From JALVCQ01 sp964452325 (lineage in GTDB: Bacteria > Bacteroidota > Bacteroidia > JAADEI01 > JALVCQ01), in NCBI GenBank assembly GCA_964452325.1, contig CAYVLB010000027.1:1-18389 (forward strand): a stretch of 18,389 bases of DNA, read 5' to 3'. The stretch's first letter is position 1. Each line of letters opens with the position of its first letter. The notes under the pieces were generated by a model, which made no database searches, had not been told where the DNA came from, and was given only the letters and a program-made list of their open reading frames with translations. A program made the position numbers and the translations under genes. This document shows positions 14,794 through 18,389 of the stretch, one piece after another.

Positions 14794-15588
14794 GTGAAAG
14801 AATACCTCGGGCTACTTAAAAAGGTCCGAAATGAAGGAAAGTTACGCACCGATCGAACAGGTATTGGTGTGCTTTCCCTGTTCGGACATCAACTCCGATT
14901 CGACCTCCGTAAAGGGTTTCCGCTGCTCACCACGAAAAAAGTGTTTTTTCGTGGCATTGTATATGAGTTACTATGGTTCTTGCGCGGCGAAACCAACGTC
15001 CGATGGCTCCAACAACACAACGTTCATATTTGGGATCCATGGGCGGATGCAGACGGCGAATTGGGGCCCATCTATGGCTATCAATGGCGGCGATGGCCCA
15101 CCCCTGACGGCAGATTTATTGACCAAATTCACAATGTCATTGAAACCCTCCGTACCAATCCCACATCCCGGCGTATGATTGTATCGGCATGGAATGTAGC
15201 TCAACTGGAGCAAATGCGCCTTCCACCTTGTCACCTTTTATTTCAATTCTATTGGAATGACGGTGAGTTATCGTGTCAGTTATATCAGCGGAGTGCCGAT
15301 CTCTTCATCGGGGTGCCGTTCAACATTGCATCCTATGCCTTGCTCACACACATGATCGCCCACGTCACCGGCAATCGGGTGGGCGAGTTTATTCATACCT
15401 TTGGAGATGTTCACATCTATCTGAACCACTTGGATGCGGTAGATACCCAGCTGAAGCGGACACCACGTGAATTGCCCAAGTTGCATCTAAATCCGAAGAT
15501 CACCCATATCGATGCGTTTTCCTACGATGACATCCAGCTGGAGCATTACCATCCCCATCCGCCAATCAAGGCCCCTGTGGCAGTATGA
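14794..15588 (+). CDS. thyA: thymidylate synthase
   Basis: ThyA methylates dUMP to dTMP using 5,10-methylene-tetrahydrofolate, which yields dihydrofolate. The product has 264 residues, the same length as the E. coli enzyme. Key residues fall at the classical numbers: DRTG with Arg21, the catalytic Cys146 in LPPCHLLFQF, the QRSADLFIGVPFN segment with Asp169 and Asn177, and HIYLNHLD near 207-214. It ends with the conserved APVAV-type tail. The start codon is GTG, supported by the MKEYLGLL family start and by the terminator and promoter region just upstream. Its stop overlaps the folA start by four bases (ATGA), a typical translationally coupled pair that recycles the dihydrofolate. Confidence 0.98.
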   Translation: MKEYLGLLKKVRNEGKLRTDRTGIGVLSLFGHQLRFDLRKGFPLLTTKKVFFRGIVYELLWFLRGETNVRWLQQHNVHIWDPWADADGELGPIYGYQWRRWPTPDGRFIDQIHNVIETLRTNPTSRRMIVSAWNVAQLEQMRLPPCHLLFQFYWNDGELSCQLYQRSADLFIGVPFNIASYALLTHMIAHVTGNRVGEFIHTFGDVHIYLNHLDAVDTQLKRTPRELPKLHLNPKITHIDAFSYDDIQLEHYHPHPPIKAPVAV

Positions 15589-16094
15589 CGAAAGCAAGAG
15601 TACGCCTTATAATAATGGCGGCCGTGAGCCGCAATGGCATCATCGGTCGCAACGGTCGCCTTCCTTGGCACCTATCCAAAGAATTACGCCTCTTTCGGTA
15701 CCTTACCATGGGAAGGACCTTATTGATGGGACGTAAAACGTTTGAATCGTTGCCGTCAACACTCCCCGGTCGTCGATTATGGGTGCTTTCCACCCAACCA
15801 CCCAAACCAACAACACATGCCCAGTTTTTCCCCTCCATCGAATCGGCCCTCGAAGCTGCCGTGAACGAAAAGCTCGATGTACTGTATGTTATCGGGGGTG
15901 GTAAGGTATTTCAGCAACTGATGCCCCTCGCAGATGAAATGAGGATCTCCAAGATCCTGGCTCACGTTGAGGGCGATGTCCGATTCCCATCATATGCCCT
16001 TGCTGACTGGCACCTCCGCTTCGAACAGTATTTCCCTGCCGACCTACGTAGTCCCCTCCCTTTCCTTCACCAACATTGGACCCGAATTGCATGA
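15585..16094 (+). CDS. folA: dihydrofolate reductase
   Basis: FolA reduces dihydrofolate to tetrahydrofolate with NADPH, replacing the folate oxidised by ThyA. The 169-residue protein shows MAAVSRNGIIGRNGRLPWHLSKEL, where Glu33 takes the place of the acidic active-site residue (Asp27 in E. coli, Glu in many DHFRs). It also has MGRKTFES (48-55), PLPGRR-like TLPGRR (59-64) and VIGGGKVFQQL (102-112), the nucleotide-binding glycine segment. Length is normal. ATG overlaps the thyA stop by four bases, so the start is well supported. The next gene begins 19 bases after its stop. Confidence 0.97.
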   Translation: MTKARVRLIIMAAVSRNGIIGRNGRLPWHLSKELRLFRYLTMGRTLLMGRKTFESLPSTLPGRRLWVLSTQPPKPTTHAQFFPSIESALEAAVNEKLDVLYVIGGGKVFQQLMPLADEMRISKILAHVEGDVRFPSYALADWHLRFEQYFPADLRSPLPFLHQHWTRIA

Positions 16095-16113
16095 ATTTTG
16101 TACCCTATATGCC

Positions 16114-16866
16114 ATGAAGCCAATGCGTTCTTTTATACTATTCATGGTCAGTCAGCTGCTTACCCCACTAAATGCGCAGCTTCCCCCAGGCATATTCCCG
16201 GGTGAACAGGTAAAGTACCGTATACGGTACAGTCTATATTTTAACATTCCGGTTGGCGAGTTTATTTTTTACACAGACACCACATCAGCGCCAATTTTGG
16301 GAAAGCCTACCGTTCATATCTATTCTGTGGGTTACTCATACGCCTTTTACGATCCTTTTTTCATGGTACGCGACACCTACGGAACATTCCTTGACCGACA
16401 AACCGGCTTGCCGATCGTTTTCTATCGAAAAGTTCACGAGGGGGATTATCATTTCTCCGAATACATTACGTTCCTTCGCAACCGCAAACAAGCTTACAAC
16501 CGCGACAAAAAGGCATTTACTCCCATTCCCCCCAACGTACACGACGTGATATCGGCCATCTTCTATGCACGAAGCATTGACTATGACCAGCTCCGCCCCG
16601 GAGATTCCGTCATGTTTCCGGTGTATATCGACGATTCAACCTATCATGTCGGAATCATTTACCAAGGCAAAGAATCACTACGCATCCGAGGACGCAAAGT
16701 GATGACATATCGGCTGATGCCAATTTTGATTGTGGATCGGGTCTTCAACAGCGAAGAAGATATGACCATTTGGCTGAGTGCCGACCTCCGACGGCTTCCC
16801 GTAAGGATCCGATCTGGCATTAGCGTCGGTGCTATCGAAGCAATTCTGGATGAAGCTATACCTTAG
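16114..16866 (+). CDS. exported DUF3108 protein (copy 1)
   Basis: The product of 250 residues has a signal peptide (MKPMRSFILFMVSQLLTPLNA, cleavage before Q22). The mature part resembles the DUF3108 family found in envelopes of Bacteroidota and Proteobacteria. It starts with the typical GEQVKYRIRYS strand and continues with a VRDTYGTFLD segment, EDMTIWLSADLRRLPVRI, and a final SVGAIEAIL strand. The role is unknown. The region could be read from an ATG at 15967, but that would run through folA, so I chose 16114 (16123 is also possible). It follows folA by 19 bases and overlaps the paralog by 17 bases, which points to co-transcription. Confidence 0.82.
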   Translation: MKPMRSFILFMVSQLLTPLNAQLPPGIFPGEQVKYRIRYSLYFNIPVGEFIFYTDTTSAPILGKPTVHIYSVGYSYAFYDPFFMVRDTYGTFLDRQTGLPIVFYRKVHEGDYHFSEYITFLRNRKQAYNRDKKAFTPIPPNVHDVISAIFYARSIDYDQLRPGDSVMFPVYIDDSTYHVGIIYQGKESLRIRGRKVMTYRLMPILIVDRVFNSEEDMTIWLSADLRRLPVRIRSGISVGAIEAILDEAIP

Positions 16867-17611
16867 CGGCATCGTACTCTTGGTAGGGGGATGGTTAGCC
16901 TCCCTTTATTCCCAAACGATCCCCCTTTTGCCAGCTAGCCCTTTTGCTCCCGGTGAGGAAATGGTCTTCCAAATTCATTATGGCCCCGTCAAAGCCGGAA
17001 AAGCACATTTCATACTTCACGACACATTGGTCCACCTCCAAAGCACTACCTTTTTTCTATTGTCGGTGGTAGGGAAAACCTTGCCCATATGGGACTGGTT
17101 TTACAAAGTCCGCGATTATTACACCAGCATTGCCGATACCCATACCCTCCGTCCTGTTTACGCACGCCGTAAAATATACGAAGGAGGATACCGAGCTTTC
17201 GAGAAAGTGTTTTTCCATTGGAATAAAGGCCGGATAACTGTTAATGACACCCACCACATTCACACTACCTATCCAGTATACGACCTCCTATCAATCGTCT
17301 ACTTGGGACGACGGGCAGACTTTTCCCGCCTCCAAAAAGGACATGTATATTCCCTTCATATCATTCTCGATGGGGAAATCATCCCTGTAGGCGCTGAATA
17401 CATAGGGATACAAACCATCATGGTCAACGGCCGCTTCTATGAATGCTTTGTAGTAAAGCCCCGTCTGGTGCCGGGTCGGGTATTTAAAGAACAAGATGAT
17501 ATGACGGTCTATATTCACACTGGACCCCATCGAGAAGTCGTCCGAATCGAATCAGCAATATTTGTTGGATATATTCAAGCGGATCTGATCCGCTTTACCC
17601 CCGGCCCTTAA
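16850..17611 (+). CDS. exported DUF3108 protein (copy 2)
   Basis: The product of 253 residues carries a signal peptide (MKLYLSGIVLLVGGW, cleavage after about residue 21). The mature part is paralogous to the previous gene. It has GEEMVFQIHYGPVKAG at the start, KVRDYYTSIADTHTLRP, a Y-DLLSIVYLGR segment, and GRVFKEQDDMTVYIHTGPHREVVRIES near the end. The function is unknown, and the location is envelope or periplasm by signal peptide. A GTG at 16829 is an alternative start, but the hydrophobic signal begins at ATG 16850. It overlaps the upstream paralog by 17 bases in a different frame. The next gene starts 45 bases after its stop. Confidence 0.82.
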   Translation: MKLYLSGIVLLVGGWLASLYSQTIPLLPASPFAPGEEMVFQIHYGPVKAGKAHFILHDTLVHLQSTTFFLLSVVGKTLPIWDWFYKVRDYYTSIADTHTLRPVYARRKIYEGGYRAFEKVFFHWNKGRITVNDTHHIHTTYPVYDLLSIVYLGRRADFSRLQKGHVYSLHIILDGEIIPVGAEYIGIQTIMVNGRFYECFVVKPRLVPGRVFKEQDDMTVYIHTGPHREVVRIESAIFVGYIQADLIRFTPGP

Positions 17612-17613
17612 CG

Positions 17614-17630
17614 AAAATAATACTTATTTT
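17614..17630. repeat. short AT-rich inverted repeat
   Basis: AAAATAA, then TAC, then TTATTTT forms a perfect 7-base inverted repeat with a 3-base loop, just after the copy 2 stop. It has no GC clamp, so it is a weak terminator at best. It could be an operator-like site or chance. The remaining bases to the next start hold no recognisable element. Confidence 0.3.
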
Positions 17631-17656
17631 GCTCGGTATGTAAAGCCCATCAACCC

Positions 17657-18389
17657 GTGAGAAAGGTATACACACTATCACTATGTAAGCTAATAGGTAT
17701 TCTCCCGTTGATCCATGCTCACGCACAAGGTTTTTTCTCGGGTGACTTCACCTCCAATGTCTCCTTATACCAACGAGACTCCGTCATTGGAACTACCACT
17801 ACCCAATACCTTCATGAGCTATCCTCGATGGATGGCTGGTTGTTTCTGAACTATCAAACCGATAACGGCTTGCAACTTGCCACCCGACTTGATTTCTACC
17901 ATAACTCCCCCCTCATCGACCCCCAAAAGGCATTCACCGCAGGTGGCATCGGGTTCTACCAGTTACGAAAGCGTTTTGGTGCTATCGAGATCACGGCCGG
18001 GCACTTTTACGACCAGATCGGCACTGGTACCATATTCCGTGCTTTCGAAGAACGCCTTATCGGACAAGATTATGCAATCCATGGCATTCGATTAACCTAT
18101 TTTTCACCCGATGCACGCCTTGCCTTCAAAGCCTTTTCCGGACGCCAGCGTCGATTTTCGGAAGGACAGCCCCTAACCTCTTATAGCTTGTCACCCCAAA
18201 TTATCCAAGGAGCAAGTGCCGAGTATCAGTTTAGTGGTACCCACTGGCACTGGACTCCCGGAGTCGGCATTATTAAACGTACTCTCGATAAGGAAACCAT
18301 GGGACAATTGGTTCAGGCCATTCACGCAATGCCTTATTCGGAACGCTTCATACCCCGCTACAACGTCTTTGCATTTGCCGCCTACCAAA
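17657..18389 (+). CDS. DUF6029-like envelope protein (3' part outside the window)
   Basis: The open frame continues to the window edge, giving 244 residues. It starts at GTG 17657 with a signal peptide (MRKVYTLSLCKLIGILPL, cleavage after AHA at residue 23). The mature part has alternating hydrophobic beta strands, as in outer-membrane barrel-type proteins. It contains the segment AGHFYDQIGTGTIFRAFEERLIG (114-136), which I recognise as typical of the DUF6029 family. No function is known. The start is supported by the signal peptide directly after it. It follows the DUF3108 pair by 45 bases, so the three exported genes may be read together. The C-terminal part is outside the window, so domain completeness cannot be judged. 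Confidence 0.75.
   Translation, partial: MRKVYTLSLCKLIGILPLIHAHAQGFFSGDFTSNVSLYQRDSVIGTTTTQYLHELSSMDGWLFLNYQTDNGLQLATRLDFYHNSPLIDPQKAFTAGGIGFYQLRKRFGAIEITAGHFYDQIGTGTIFRAFEERLIGQDYAIHGIRLTYFSPDARLAFKAFSGRQRRFSEGQPLTSYSLSPQIIQGASAEYQFSGTHWHWTPGVGIIKRTLDKETMGQLVQAIHAMPYSERFIPRYNVFAFAAYQ

Noticed and set aside
17877..18095. Plus-strand short open frame of 72 codons near the window end
   Set aside because: It lies inside the longer DUF6029-like frame in a different phase, and the long frame carries a signal peptide and family motifs.
1..18389. tRNA, rRNA, CRISPR array, insertion sequence or phage genes
   Set aside because: No cloverleaf, repeat-spacer pattern, transposase or terminal inverted repeat was visible on either strand.

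Overview
The window looks like a chromosomal segment of a member of the Bacteroidota. The evidence is two secreted M43-type metalloproteases with C-terminal regions that resemble type IX secretion (T9SS) sorting domains, a DUF4270-type lipoprotein, a DUF6029-like envelope protein, two DUF3108 proteins, a TlpA-like thioredoxin of the kind found in the Bacteroidota envelope, and several -7 boxes resembling TAnnTTTG. The genus cannot be read from the sequence. The content is mostly housekeeping and cell-envelope genes. There is no tRNA, rRNA, CRISPR array, insertion sequence or prophage signature. No gene-free stretch exceeds about 155 bases.

Region 1 (1-7065). panC (pantothenate synthetase, 3' end outside the window) reads left. 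It diverges from a tightly packed rightward run: a one-domain relative of glycogen synthase, a DUF4270-like lipoprotein, type I-beta DAHP synthase, glmS, and a secreted TlpA-like thioredoxin. Junctions are 1 to 18 bases, so a single operon is likely. The run combines precursor enzymes (aromatics, glucosamine-6-phosphate) with exported proteins. The order panC / synthase-like protein / DUF4270 / glmS is one I remember from other Bacteroidota. The DAHP synthase is notable because a metal-binding His is replaced by Gln.

Region 2 (7078-10347). A leftward AddB-like nuclease of about 916 residues carries a PD-(D/E)XK active site and an AddB-type four-Cys Fe-S site. It diverges from a small Rid-family protein that looks more like 2-aminomuconate deaminase than canonical RidA.

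Region 3 (10334-14321). Two leftward tandem paralogous metalloproteases share a signal peptide, M43 domain, PKD-like domain, beta-sandwich and sorting-domain layout. They probably form one transcript. The promoter region they share with rpsT contains a symmetric pair of -7-like boxes.

Region 4 (14437-18389). rpsT (ribosomal protein S20) is followed by a clear intrinsic terminator. Next comes a rightward run: thyA and folA (coupled dTMP synthesis and folate reduction, 4-base overlap), two exported DUF3108 paralogs that overlap each other, and the start of a DUF6029-like envelope protein that is cut by the window end.

No obviously new multi-gene system is visible. The best leads are the metal-ligand change in the DAHP synthase, the glycogen-synthase-like protein that lacks the catalytic features, the divergent inverted-repeat promoter at rpsT, and the exported DUF3108/DUF6029 cluster.
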